DNA from: UBA3839 sp963627995
Lineage (GTDB): Bacteria; Bacteroidota; Bacteroidia; Bacteroidales; Bacteroidaceae
Direction: 5' to 3'
NCBI GenBank assembly: GCA_963627995.1
Contig: CAVGCV010000004.1
Location: 124,001-188,000 of the forward strand
Length of the DNA: 64,000 nt
Positions 8,731 to 16,717 of the stretch are shown piece by piece; position 1 is the first letter of the stretch, and each line of letters opens with the position of its first letter. The position numbers and the translations under genes are program-made. A model generated the notes under the pieces. The model did not search any database, was not told where the DNA came from, and saw only the letters and a list, made by a program, of their open reading frames with translations.

Positions 8731-10353
8731 TTATTTCAGGATCTTCTTCACGCTGTCGCCCTGCTTGACGAGGTAGACGCCCTTGCCGGCGGCCTGCGCG
8801 TTGCTCACGCGCGCGCCGCTGAGGCTGAAGATTTCAACGTCCTGTCCGTCGGCCTTGGCGTCCTCGATGGCCGAGGGGTCGCTGGCGTTGGTGTAGGCGT
8901 AAACGTTGAGCAGAACCTTGTTCGATGCAGCCGACTCGCCGGAGGCGTAGACTGCGGTAATCCAAAGAAGGCAGGTCGGCCCTGACGGAGCGGGCTGCCA
9001 GTCTTCGTCCTGGTCCTGGAAGGTGGACCAGTAGAAGTTCATCCCCGTGTTCCACGTCGCCACCTCGTTGTAGGTGTCTTTTTTGTCTGCCTCGGCAAGT
9101 CCGCGTGTGTACTGTGCCGACGGATACCACGATGTGCCGTCCTGCTTGTCCACATAGACCTTGTAGTCGGTGATGGCGCTTGCGCCTTCGGGCACGTCCC
9201 ACGCGCAGTCGAGGGCGTAGTAGCTGCTGCCCCATTCGTCCGTCACGACCTTGGCGCCCGTAATCTTGAAGTTCTCCATGGGCAGGTTGCCGTTGTCCTT
9301 CACGGAAACAGGGACGAAGCCGGACAGGTTCTTGCTTTCGTCGCCGACCACGGCCTGGACGGCCACCTGGTGCTCGCCGTCGCTGAGCATCGGCGTGAGG
9401 AACTCGGTGCTGGCTGCCACCTCGGCCTTCGAGTTGTCGTAGAGGACGAAGTAGCTCGTTGCTCCCTCGACGGGCGACCACGTTACGTAGACCTGGTTGA
9501 CGGTGCCCTCCATGGGCTCGGCCTTGACGTTCTGCGGAACGTACTTGGCGTCGAGCGAGGCGTAGGTGTACCGCCACTCCACCTCGCTGTGCATGCCGCG
9601 CGAGTCCGACACCTCCGTGCGCGTGGCGATGCTGCCGTCGGCGTTGTAGGTGTAGGCGGATGTGCCCGTGACGTTCGTCCACTTGTCCTCGCCCTCGGCG
9701 CTGGCGTTGTAGTAGGCCGTCACTTTCTGCGTGAGCTTGCCGTCCGTGTAGGTGTAGAACTCTCCGACGTTGGGTTGGTCGTATTCCTTCGTCTCGCTGT
9801 TCTGCGTCAGCTGGATTCTCTCGGCAAGCGTGTTGTCGGCGTTGAACTTCAGCGCGTAGTGCGTCTCGTAGGTCACGTTGCCCGCGGCGTCGAGGTTCTT
9901 CATCACCTTGTACTCGCCCTTCTCGTAGCCCTCATAGACCGTGGCCGAGGAGCCGTAGCTGTTGGTCGTGACCATCTTGACGACGTTCTTGTCGGCGTCG
10001 TACTCGTAGGTGGCCTTCTGTGTCATCGAGAACACGCCTCCCGACTGGTTCCACTGCTCGCGCGCTGCGGCCGTGCCGTCGGCGTTGTAGGTGTAGCGGT
10101 ACTGGCAGTAGCTGGGCGTTTCGACCGCCAGTCTGTTCTCGCTGTTGTAGTAGTAGAAGTAGTAGTCGTTGAGGGTGGGCGTCTCGAGCTTGGTCGAGAT
10201 GTAGCCCCACGTGCCGTCCTCCTTCTGCCCCCATTCATTGGAATAAAGCGAGTAGCCGGTCATGCCGACCAGCTTCTTCTCTTGTGCCGCCGCCGGCACG
10301 CTGGCCATGGCCGCCAGGGCGATGGCCGAGATGGAGAGTAAAAATCTTTTCAT
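8731..10353 (-). CDS. T9SS-exported protein with YD-like repeats and FnIII domains
   Basis: Encodes 540 residues with a signal peptide (1-23, ending ASVPAAAQ). Residues ~60-270 hold imperfect repeats built around YTYNADG / YEYDADK, like YD or DUF4595-type repeats. Two fibronectin III-like segments follow (~285-355, VYVTWSPVEGATSYFV; ~370-480). Residues ~505-540 form a type A T9SS sorting domain: VEIFSLSGARVSN, then GKGVYLVKQGDSVKKILK. The protein should therefore cross the outer membrane through the Por machinery encoded at 41-47 kb and end up secreted or surface-attached. No enzymatic motif was seen; an adhesive or structural role is only a guess. Confidence 0.85.
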   Translation of the reverse strand: MKRFLLSISAIALAAMASVPAAAQEKKLVGMTGYSLYSNEWGQKEDGTWGYISTKLETPTLNDYYFYYYNSENRLAVETPSYCQYRYTYNADGTAAAREQWNQSGGVFSMTQKATYEYDADKNVVKMVTTNSYGSSATVYEGYEKGEYKVMKNLDAAGNVTYETHYALKFNADNTLAERIQLTQNSETKEYDQPNVGEFYTYTDGKLTQKVTAYYNASAEGEDKWTNVTGTSAYTYNADGSIATRTEVSDSRGMHSEVEWRYTYASLDAKYVPQNVKAEPMEGTVNQVYVTWSPVEGATSYFVLYDNSKAEVAASTEFLTPMLSDGEHQVAVQAVVGDESKNLSGFVPVSVKDNGNLPMENFKITGAKVVTDEWGSSYYALDCAWDVPEGASAITDYKVYVDKQDGTSWYPSAQYTRGLAEADKKDTYNEVATWNTGMNFYWSTFQDQDEDWQPAPSGPTCLLWITAVYASGESAASNKVLLNVYAYTNASDPSAIEDAKADGQDVEIFSLSGARVSNAQAAGKGVYLVKQGDSVKKILK

Positions 10354-10469
10354 ACTTTTACCTTAAAATTAGTTGGTGAATAAAGATGTGTTAGTGTCTC
10401 TGTATGCCGATGCCGCCGTGTGGCTTCGCAAGACACGCACTGGTGGCACGAATCCATGAAAAGACGGTG

Positions 10470-10477
10470 CAAAGTTA
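10470..10477 (-). promoter_or_regulatory. -7 element of the T9SS-cargo gene
   Basis: TAACTTTG on the minus strand, ~117 bp before the start codon. No good -33 TTTG was found at the expected distance. The leader that follows contains TTTATTCACCAACTAA, similar to the GH35 leader. Confidence 0.45.
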
Positions 10478-10602
10478 TGGAATAATCGCGTCGGCTGCAT
10501 AAAAAGTGCATGGATTTGTTGAAAAATCTTGCTTTCTGACACGGCAGGCCCGCGCGGCGCCGCCGTCCGGGGCCTTTTGGCGACACCCGCCGGGACGGGC
10601 TG

Positions 10603-10724
10603 GAAACAGCGTGCCAAAAACCTCCGCAGAGAAAATTCCCGCGCTCCGCGGAGGAAATGTATTTCGTCCGCAGACGAAAAATATTTTCTCTGCGGACGCT
10701 TTCCGGCTCCTCCGCAGTGTTTTT
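10603..10724 (-). repeat. Palindromic intergenic repeat, copy B
   Basis: A 122-bp copy in reverse orientation; the AAAAACACTGCGGA end lies at 10711-10724. Read on the minus strand it differs from copy F at about 7 positions by eye and shares the same far end (GGTTTTTGGC-CGCTGTTTC). It is directly followed by an additional 16-bp perfect palindrome TTTCTCCGCGGAGAAA at 10724-10739. The gene-free stretch 10354-10923 between divergent genes contains this repeat and the two promoters; nothing else was recognised in it. Confidence 0.85.
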
Positions 10725-10850
10725 TTCTCCGCGGAGAAACGTGTCCCGATCTGCGGAGGAAACGGGCTTCCGCAGGTCTGCCCCGGCTCCCGTCCGCCCG
10801 GGGCAAAGGCCGACGGCCCTTGCGGAAAAAGCGGAATGTTTGTCGTTTCG

Positions 10851-10883
10851 TTTGGCGGAATTCTTGTCGAATAGCTAACTTTG
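10851..10883 (+). promoter_or_regulatory. Promoter of the SusC operon
   Basis: TTTG at 10851-10854, 21-bp spacer, TAACTTTG at 10876-10883: a close match to the Bacteroidota consensus, 40 bp before the SusC start. Confidence 0.7.
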
Positions 10884-10923
10884 CAGCAGAATTGGTAAAA
10901 ATATGTAAATCGTTCTTGAAGAA

Positions 10924-13900
10924 ATGAGAGGTTTTAGGGTTGTTGGCGCGCTTGCCGTCCTGTTCGGACTGGGCGGCGTGGGCGCGGCATCGCAGACCGT
11001 GCGGGCCCAGGTGGCCCAGGGCGCGCAGGCGTACCTGGCCGAGGGCGTGGTCTACGACGAGAACGGCGAGCCGATGATGGGCGCGAATGTCTACGTGGTG
11101 GACACCGAGGTGGGGACGGTGACGGACAGGAACGGGCGGATTGCCATCCGCGTGCCGTCGCCGCGCTCGCGCCTGCGCGTCTCGTTCTTGGGCTACGAGG
11201 CGGTGGTGCTGCCCGCGTCGGACGTGAAGAAGGGCGTGTACCTGAAGCCGAAGTCCACCAGCCTGGCGGCCGTGACGGTGGTGGCCGACGGCTACAACGT
11301 GATTGACAAGCGGCTGTCGGCGAGCTCCACCTTCACGATGAAGCCCGAGGACTTCGCCATCGCCAACGTGCCCACGCTGTCGAACATGCTGCAGGGCACG
11401 GTGCCGGGCCTGTCGGTCGTCGCGCCGTCGGGCTCGCCCAACGCCGCCCCGCGCATCCGCCTGCGCGGCTCGTCCACGATTCACGGCGACGCCGCCCCGG
11501 TATGGGTCATCGACGGCGTGATCTGGGAGGAGACGGTGAACGTGACCAACGACGAGGTGAACGCCATCCTGCGCGGCAACGCCACGCTCGACCAGGTGAA
11601 CGAGAACGCGAGCCTCTCGCTGCTGGGCAACGCCATCACGGGGCTGAACCCGCACGACATCGAGAGCATCACGTTCCTGAAGGACGCGTCGGCCACGGCC
11701 ATCTACGGCACGCGCGCCGCCAACGGCGTGGTCGTGGTGAAGACGAAGCGGGGCCAGGAGGGCAAGAACCGGGTGAACTTCTCCAGCTCCGTGGGCTTCA
11801 CCTCGCGGCCCACCTACGGGCAGTACGACATGATGAGCTCGAAGGAGCGCATACAGGTTTCGAAGGACATGGTGGCGAACGGCTACGTGTTCGACGTGGC
11901 CCCTTACTCCACGGGCTTCGAGGGCGCGCTGTCCGACCTCTACCACAAGCGGATAACGGACGACGAGTTCGCCGCCCGCGTGACGGCGCTGGAGACGAGG
12001 AACACCGACTGGTTCAAGAAGCTGTTCCAGAACGCCCTCAACCAGGACTACAACGTGAACGTCTCGGGCGGCAGCCGGGAGACGCGCTACTACACGTCGT
12101 TCGGCTACAGCGACGCGCGCGGCTCGTCGAGGGGCGACCGGATGCGCCGCTACAACATGACCATGAGCCTGGACACGCGGCTGTTCGACGTGCTGCAGGT
12201 GTCCTCGAAGCTGATGGTCTCCGACCGCCAGTCCGACGGCTTCTACATGGCCAATCCCTTCGACTACGCCATCTATGCGTCGCGCGCGCTCGCGCCCGGC
12301 GAGTTCTACCAGCAGAGCCAGACGCGCGTGGAGGGGACGAACAACAACTACATGCTGAAGTACAACATCTTCAACGAGCTGGACCACACGTCGAACGTCA
12401 CGAAGGTGCAGCAGATGAACGCGCAGGTGGCCCTCCGCGCCAACATCCTCCAGGGGCTGTTCGCCGAGGGGCTGTTCAGCTACAACCTCTCGAGCACGAA
12501 CCAGCGGCAGTGGGCCGACGAGCAGTCGTACTACATCAGCGGCATCCGCGGCTACGAGGTGGGCGCGGTGCTGCCCGGCAGCGCCGACGAGCTGGCCTCG
12601 CGCCTGCCCAAGGGCGGCATCCTGATTGACGACGAGCAGAAGCAGAAGTCGTGGACGGCGCGCTTCCAGCTGAACTACAGCCGCACGTTCGGCGCCGCGC
12701 ACACCGTCCAGGCCATGCTCGGCTACGAGGCGCGCTCGAACCGCTACGACGGGCTGAAGGAGCAGGAGTACGGCTACTTCCCCGACCGCGGCAACAAGGT
12801 CAGCCACGAGTACAACAACGACGTGTCGGGCTCGACCGACTGGCACAGCTCGCTCGACAAGCACACGGCCACGATTGTCAGCACGCTCAACAACACGGTG
12901 TCGGAGTTCGGCACCTTCGTCTACAGCTACAGGAACCGCTACATCGCCAACGCCAACGTCCGCATGGACGCCTCGAACCGCTTCGGGCAGTTCACGAACC
13001 ACAAGTTCCTGCCCGTGTGGAGCGCGGCCTTCCGCTGGAACGTGGACGAGGAGGGCTGGCTCCCGGACTTCTTCAGCGGGCTGAGCGCGCGCGCCTCCTA
13101 CGGCATGCAGGGCAACATCCCCACGACCGTGGGGCCGAACCTCGTGGTGCGCTATCCCGCGCAGGTGGTGAACCGGTGGTCGGGCGAGTACCAGCTGCAA
13201 ATCAGCCGCCTGCCCTATCCGAACCTGCGGTGGGAGAAGACGCGCACCATCAACCTCGGCCTGGAGTGGTCGCTGCTCGGCGGACGCATCAGCGGCACGT
13301 TCGACTATTATAACAAGAAGGGGACGGACATCCTGTTCAAGCTGCCCGTCGCCTTTGAGTACGGCCAGGAGGAGGTCTACCGCAACGGGGCGGACCTGAA
13401 GAACCATGGCGTGGAGCTCTCCATGACGTTCGTCCCCGTCCGCACCAGGGACTGGGAGTGGTCGGTCTCCCCCGTATGGTCGAAGAACACCAACCGCGTC
13501 GCCAATGTGCTGAAGCAGGAGTACACGGTCGACGACTACCTGTCGGGCAACGCCTACGAGGAGGGCCGGCCCGTGAACGCCCTCTACTCGTGGAAGTTCA
13601 CGGGGCTCGACCCCGCGACGGGCTACGCCACGTTCGCCAACACGTCGCGGTCGGAGTCGCAGCTCGGCGACGTGCAGCGCATCAAGGACCTGCTGGTGTA
13701 TTCCGGCTCGAAGGACCCGAAGTTCAACGGCGGCTTCTCCACCATGGTGCGCTGGAGGCAGTGGACGCTCAACTCGATGTGGGCCTTCCAGTTCGGCAAC
13801 GTGGTGCGCCTGAACTACCTGTTCGAGGGCAACAACCTCATGCCGCAGCCCTACGCCAACCTCAGCCGCAAGCTGCTGAAGGCGTGGAAGCAGCCCGGCG

Positions 13901-14277
13901 ACGAGGCGTTCACGGACATCCCGGGCTTCAACCGCACGGGCGAGGCCGACTACAACCTCTATTTCCACTACGCGCGCCAAACGGGCGTGGCTTCCGTCAC
14001 CTCGCGCTCGTCCTACTGGATGTACAACTACTCGGACATCCGCGTCGTGAAGGGCGACTTCCTGCGCTGCCGCAACCTGAGCCTCTCCTACAGCTTCCCC
14101 TACAAGTGGGTGAGCAAGTGGGGCGTGAACGCCCTCTCGCTCTCGCTCAACGTGACCAATCCGCTGACATTCTGCTCGTCGCGCTTCGACGGGCAAGACC
14201 CCGAGATACAGGGGACGGGGACGACGGCCATGCCGATCACGCAGACCTACACCTTCTCCCTGAACGTCAGTCTATAA
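10924..14277 (+). CDS. SusC/RagA-type TonB-dependent outer membrane transporter
   Basis: Encodes 1117 residues. After a signal peptide (1-28) there is a carboxypeptidase-like regulatory domain (~38-115: GVVYDENGEPMMGANVYV ... VSFLGYEAVVL). The plug follows (~120-260, with LSNMLQGTVPGLSV, IRLRGSSTIHGDAAPVWVID, SITFLKDASATAIYGTRAAN), then the 22-strand barrel ending TYTFSLNVSL. It imports a substrate captured by the SusD partner using TonB energy. The next gene, 12 bp away, is that SusD. Downstream genes are peptidase- and thioredoxin-like, so the cargo may be peptidic, as for RagAB, rather than a glycan; this is inference from neighbourhood only. Confidence 0.95.
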   Translation: MRGFRVVGALAVLFGLGGVGAASQTVRAQVAQGAQAYLAEGVVYDENGEPMMGANVYVVDTEVGTVTDRNGRIAIRVPSPRSRLRVSFLGYEAVVLPASDVKKGVYLKPKSTSLAAVTVVADGYNVIDKRLSASSTFTMKPEDFAIANVPTLSNMLQGTVPGLSVVAPSGSPNAAPRIRLRGSSTIHGDAAPVWVIDGVIWEETVNVTNDEVNAILRGNATLDQVNENASLSLLGNAITGLNPHDIESITFLKDASATAIYGTRAANGVVVVKTKRGQEGKNRVNFSSSVGFTSRPTYGQYDMMSSKERIQVSKDMVANGYVFDVAPYSTGFEGALSDLYHKRITDDEFAARVTALETRNTDWFKKLFQNALNQDYNVNVSGGSRETRYYTSFGYSDARGSSRGDRMRRYNMTMSLDTRLFDVLQVSSKLMVSDRQSDGFYMANPFDYAIYASRALAPGEFYQQSQTRVEGTNNNYMLKYNIFNELDHTSNVTKVQQMNAQVALRANILQGLFAEGLFSYNLSSTNQRQWADEQSYYISGIRGYEVGAVLPGSADELASRLPKGGILIDDEQKQKSWTARFQLNYSRTFGAAHTVQAMLGYEARSNRYDGLKEQEYGYFPDRGNKVSHEYNNDVSGSTDWHSSLDKHTATIVSTLNNTVSEFGTFVYSYRNRYIANANVRMDASNRFGQFTNHKFLPVWSAAFRWNVDEEGWLPDFFSGLSARASYGMQGNIPTTVGPNLVVRYPAQVVNRWSGEYQLQISRLPYPNLRWEKTRTINLGLEWSLLGGRISGTFDYYNKKGTDILFKLPVAFEYGQEEVYRNGADLKNHGVELSMTFVPVRTRDWEWSVSPVWSKNTNRVANVLKQEYTVDDYLSGNAYEEGRPVNALYSWKFTGLDPATGYATFANTSRSESQLGDVQRIKDLLVYSGSKDPKFNGGFSTMVRWRQWTLNSMWAFQFGNVVRLNYLFEGNNLMPQPYANLSRKLLKAWKQPGDEAFTDIPGFNRTGEADYNLYFHYARQTGVASVTSRSSYWMYNYSDIRVVKGDFLRCRNLSLSYSFPYKWVSKWGVNALSLSLNVTNPLTFCSSRFDGQDPEIQGTGTTAMPITQTYTFSLNVSL

Positions 14278-14289
14278 AGCAAAGAACAC

Positions 14290-15759
14290 ATGATTATGAA
14301 AAGCAAGATGCTCCCATCCGTCCTGCTGTCCGCGTCGCTGGCGGCCGTCTGTTCCTCCTGCGGCGACTTCCTGAAGGAGGTGTCGCAGGACGAGTTCGAG
14401 CCGAAGACGGCCAGCTCCTTCCAGGAGCTGATGAACGGCGAGGGCTACATCTCCACGTCCGTGGACCCCATCACCTACATGATGGACGACGACGTGCAGG
14501 GCTGCAAGGGCTCGCTCTGGAACGAGGCGCTGCGCGCGCGCCAGGAGATATTCGCCTGGCAGCCCGACTACTGGCGCGTCGAGGACGACTGCTCCGCCGT
14601 CCTCGGCTCGGTCAAGAACAGCTACAAGAACATCTACAAGACGATTTCGGCGTGCAACATCATCATCGAGCGCGTGCAGGGGAGCGAGGGCGACCAGCAG
14701 ACGAAGGACGTGGCGATGGCCGAGGCGAAGGCCATGCGCGCCTTCTACTACCTGCAGCTGGTGAACACCTACGCGCTGCCCTACAACGACGCGCAGACCT
14801 CGCCATCGACCAACCCGGGCGTGCCTGTCGTCACGGCGTCGGAGGTGAAGGACGCGGGCGTGCCGAGGGCGACCGTGGCGGAGGTGTACGGGCAGATCGT
14901 GCGCGACGTCGAGGACGCTTGCGCCCTGTTCGGCGACGACGCGACGAACCGGGGAAAGTACCGCGTGGGCTACACGGCGGCCCACCTGCTCGCCTCGCGC
15001 GTGTACCTGTACATGGAGGACTGGAGCAAGGTGGTGGAGCACGCCGGCAAGGCGCTGGCGCACGCCCCCGGGCTGGCCAACCTGAACAAGTACACCATCG
15101 ACAGCCAGATGACGCCGACCAACGGCGTGATTTCCGCCAAGTTCCCGGAAGTCATCTTCATTTGCGGCATGAAGGCGCGGTCGGGCGACTACGCGCTGGC
15201 CGGCACGCCGTTTGGCGTGAGCCGCGACTTTGCCGCGACGTTCTCCGTGATGGACCGGCGGATGAACTCCTACATCGTCCCCAGCGGCTACGACTACTAT
15301 CCTTACCGCATCCTGAAAGACTGCAGCGACGAGCACGAGTTCGTGTGGCGCACCGCCGAGCTCTACCTCAACCGCGCCGAGGCTTACCTCCACCTGTACC
15401 GGCAGGGGGACGAGGCGGCGGGACAGCTCTGCGTGGACGACCTGGAGACGCTGATGCAGAACCGCTACCTCCGCCACACGGCGCCGTCGCTGGCGAGTCC
15501 CGACGACCTCCAGGCGCTGCTCCGCTCCGAGCGCAGGAAGGAACTGTGCTACGAGGGCTTCCGCTTCTTCGACTTGAAGCGCTACGGAATGCCGAGCATC
15601 GAGCACACGCTGGTCGGAGAGAGCGGCACAAGCACGCGCTTCGTGCTGGCCGAGCGCGACCCCTCCTATTGTGTCCCGTTCCCCGACGACGCGATGAACC
15701 ACAACGACCTCCTCAAGCAGAACCCGCTGGCGCAACGGCGCACGGGGCAGTCCTTGTAA
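14290..15759 (+). CDS. SusD/RagB-type substrate-binding lipoprotein
   Basis: Encodes 489 residues. The N-terminus has a lipoprotein signal with a cysteine cluster (AAVCSSCGDFLKEVSQDEF), so the mature protein is lipid-anchored at the cell surface. The SusD helical core is visible: YKNIYKTISACNIIIERVQG, MAEAKAMRAFYYLQLVNTYAL-PY, YTAAHLLASRVYLYMEDW, and near the C-terminus WRTAELYLNRAEAYLH and RSERRKELCYEGFRFFDLKRYG. It forms the lid over the upstream SusC barrel. ATGs at 14290 and 14296 are both possible. The gene is co-transcribed with SusC. Confidence 0.93.
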   Translation: MIMKSKMLPSVLLSASLAAVCSSCGDFLKEVSQDEFEPKTASSFQELMNGEGYISTSVDPITYMMDDDVQGCKGSLWNEALRARQEIFAWQPDYWRVEDDCSAVLGSVKNSYKNIYKTISACNIIIERVQGSEGDQQTKDVAMAEAKAMRAFYYLQLVNTYALPYNDAQTSPSTNPGVPVVTASEVKDAGVPRATVAEVYGQIVRDVEDACALFGDDATNRGKYRVGYTAAHLLASRVYLYMEDWSKVVEHAGKALAHAPGLANLNKYTIDSQMTPTNGVISAKFPEVIFICGMKARSGDYALAGTPFGVSRDFAATFSVMDRRMNSYIVPSGYDYYPYRILKDCSDEHEFVWRTAELYLNRAEAYLHLYRQGDEAAGQLCVDDLETLMQNRYLRHTAPSLASPDDLQALLRSERRKELCYEGFRFFDLKRYGMPSIEHTLVGESGTSTRFVLAERDPSYCVPFPDDAMNHNDLLKQNPLAQRRTGQSL

Positions 15760-15781
15760 AATGTTGCAGTGAAAGGAAACC

Positions 15782-16699
15782 ATGATGAAAACCTATCGAA
15801 ACAAGAGCATGCTTCTTGTCGCCGCGCTTCTGGCGGCGTGCACTTTCCCGGGGCTTCTGTCGTGTGGCGACGACGACGTGTCCCCCTCTCCCGACAACCG
15901 CCTGGTGGAGTTTCCGCAGGGCGACAACGCCTACGACGCCGACATCTGGTCCGTCTACCTGCGGTACGGCACGCAGATGCTGTACAGATACAGCGACGCC
16001 ATGTTTCGCTGGCAGGTGACCGACCAGCTCGGCTATGTCAGCACCCCGGCCGACGAGGCGTATGTGTCCTCCGCCGTGTCCTTTATCCAGAGGAACTGTT
16101 TCTGCTTCTACACGGACGACTCGCTGAAGATGATGCTGCCCTACCGCATCTACCTGGCCTCGAATATCGGCAAGATATTCGACTACTCGGGCACGGACGC
16201 AACGGGGCAGAGCGTGAGCGTCCACGACACGATTCCCGGCATCGGGGCGGTGAGCGGCTACTGCAACATTGCCTTTGGCCTTGCCAGCAGCCGCCTGCCG
16301 GGCTTGAAGGAGGACAGCCTGCAAATCGTGAAGGGCGAGCTGAACGCGGCCGTGCTGGCGTATGGGCTTGGCACCGGACTGTTTGAGGTGCCGGCGGCTT
16401 TCACGAAACTGGAATACAGCGGGGTGAACTGGGGCAACTTCACGGGTGTGGGCGGCTACAACGCCTACGGAATGCTGGAGTATGTGGATGCCAAGACCGT
16501 GACCCCGGCGCAAGACTTCGCCCTTTACCTGAAGTACCTCATCGCTTACCCCACGGAGAAGTTCGACGCGCGTTTCACGGCAAAGACATTCGACAGCTCC
16601 GGGCGCATCGCGCAGAAGGCGAAGGTCGTCCGCGAGTGGATGCTTTCCGAGTACGGCATCGACGTCGTGGCCATGGCGGATGCGGAGACAAGACTTTAA
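15782..16699 (+). CDS. Lipoprotein resembling SusCD-associated zinc metallopeptidases, catalytic motif absent
   Basis: Encodes 305 residues with a lipoprotein signal (FPGLLSCGDDD). The layout resembles the putative zinc-binding metallopeptidase lipoproteins often encoded after SusCD pairs. These features are an N-terminal block with an R-Y-x-D-A-M-F-R-W run, a central ISxCNIAFG-like hydrophobic stretch, a VNWGNFTGVGGYNAYG...TPAQDFALYLKYL segment, and a C-terminal KAKVVREWMLSEYGIDVVAM. Where those proteins have HEFxHILHQ, this one reads LNAAVLAYGLGTGLF, with no histidine. It would then be a non-catalytic binding lipoprotein. The family match is by pattern from memory and moderately uncertain. 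It lies 22 bp after SusD in the same operon. Confidence 0.55.
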   Translation: MMKTYRNKSMLLVAALLAACTFPGLLSCGDDDVSPSPDNRLVEFPQGDNAYDADIWSVYLRYGTQMLYRYSDAMFRWQVTDQLGYVSTPADEAYVSSAVSFIQRNCFCFYTDDSLKMMLPYRIYLASNIGKIFDYSGTDATGQSVSVHDTIPGIGAVSGYCNIAFGLASSRLPGLKEDSLQIVKGELNAAVLAYGLGTGLFEVPAAFTKLEYSGVNWGNFTGVGGYNAYGMLEYVDAKTVTPAQDFALYLKYLIAYPTEKFDARFTAKTFDSSGRIAQKAKVVREWMLSEYGIDVVAMADAETRL

Positions 16700-16717
16700 C
16701 ACAAAGACAAAACGAAT

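Noticed and set aside
10369..14196. A 1275-codon open frame on the minus strand opposite SusC
   Set aside because: It is antisense to a clear TonB-dependent transporter and its translation is Arg/His/Val-rich with no domain. Long antisense frames are expected in GC-rich DNA.
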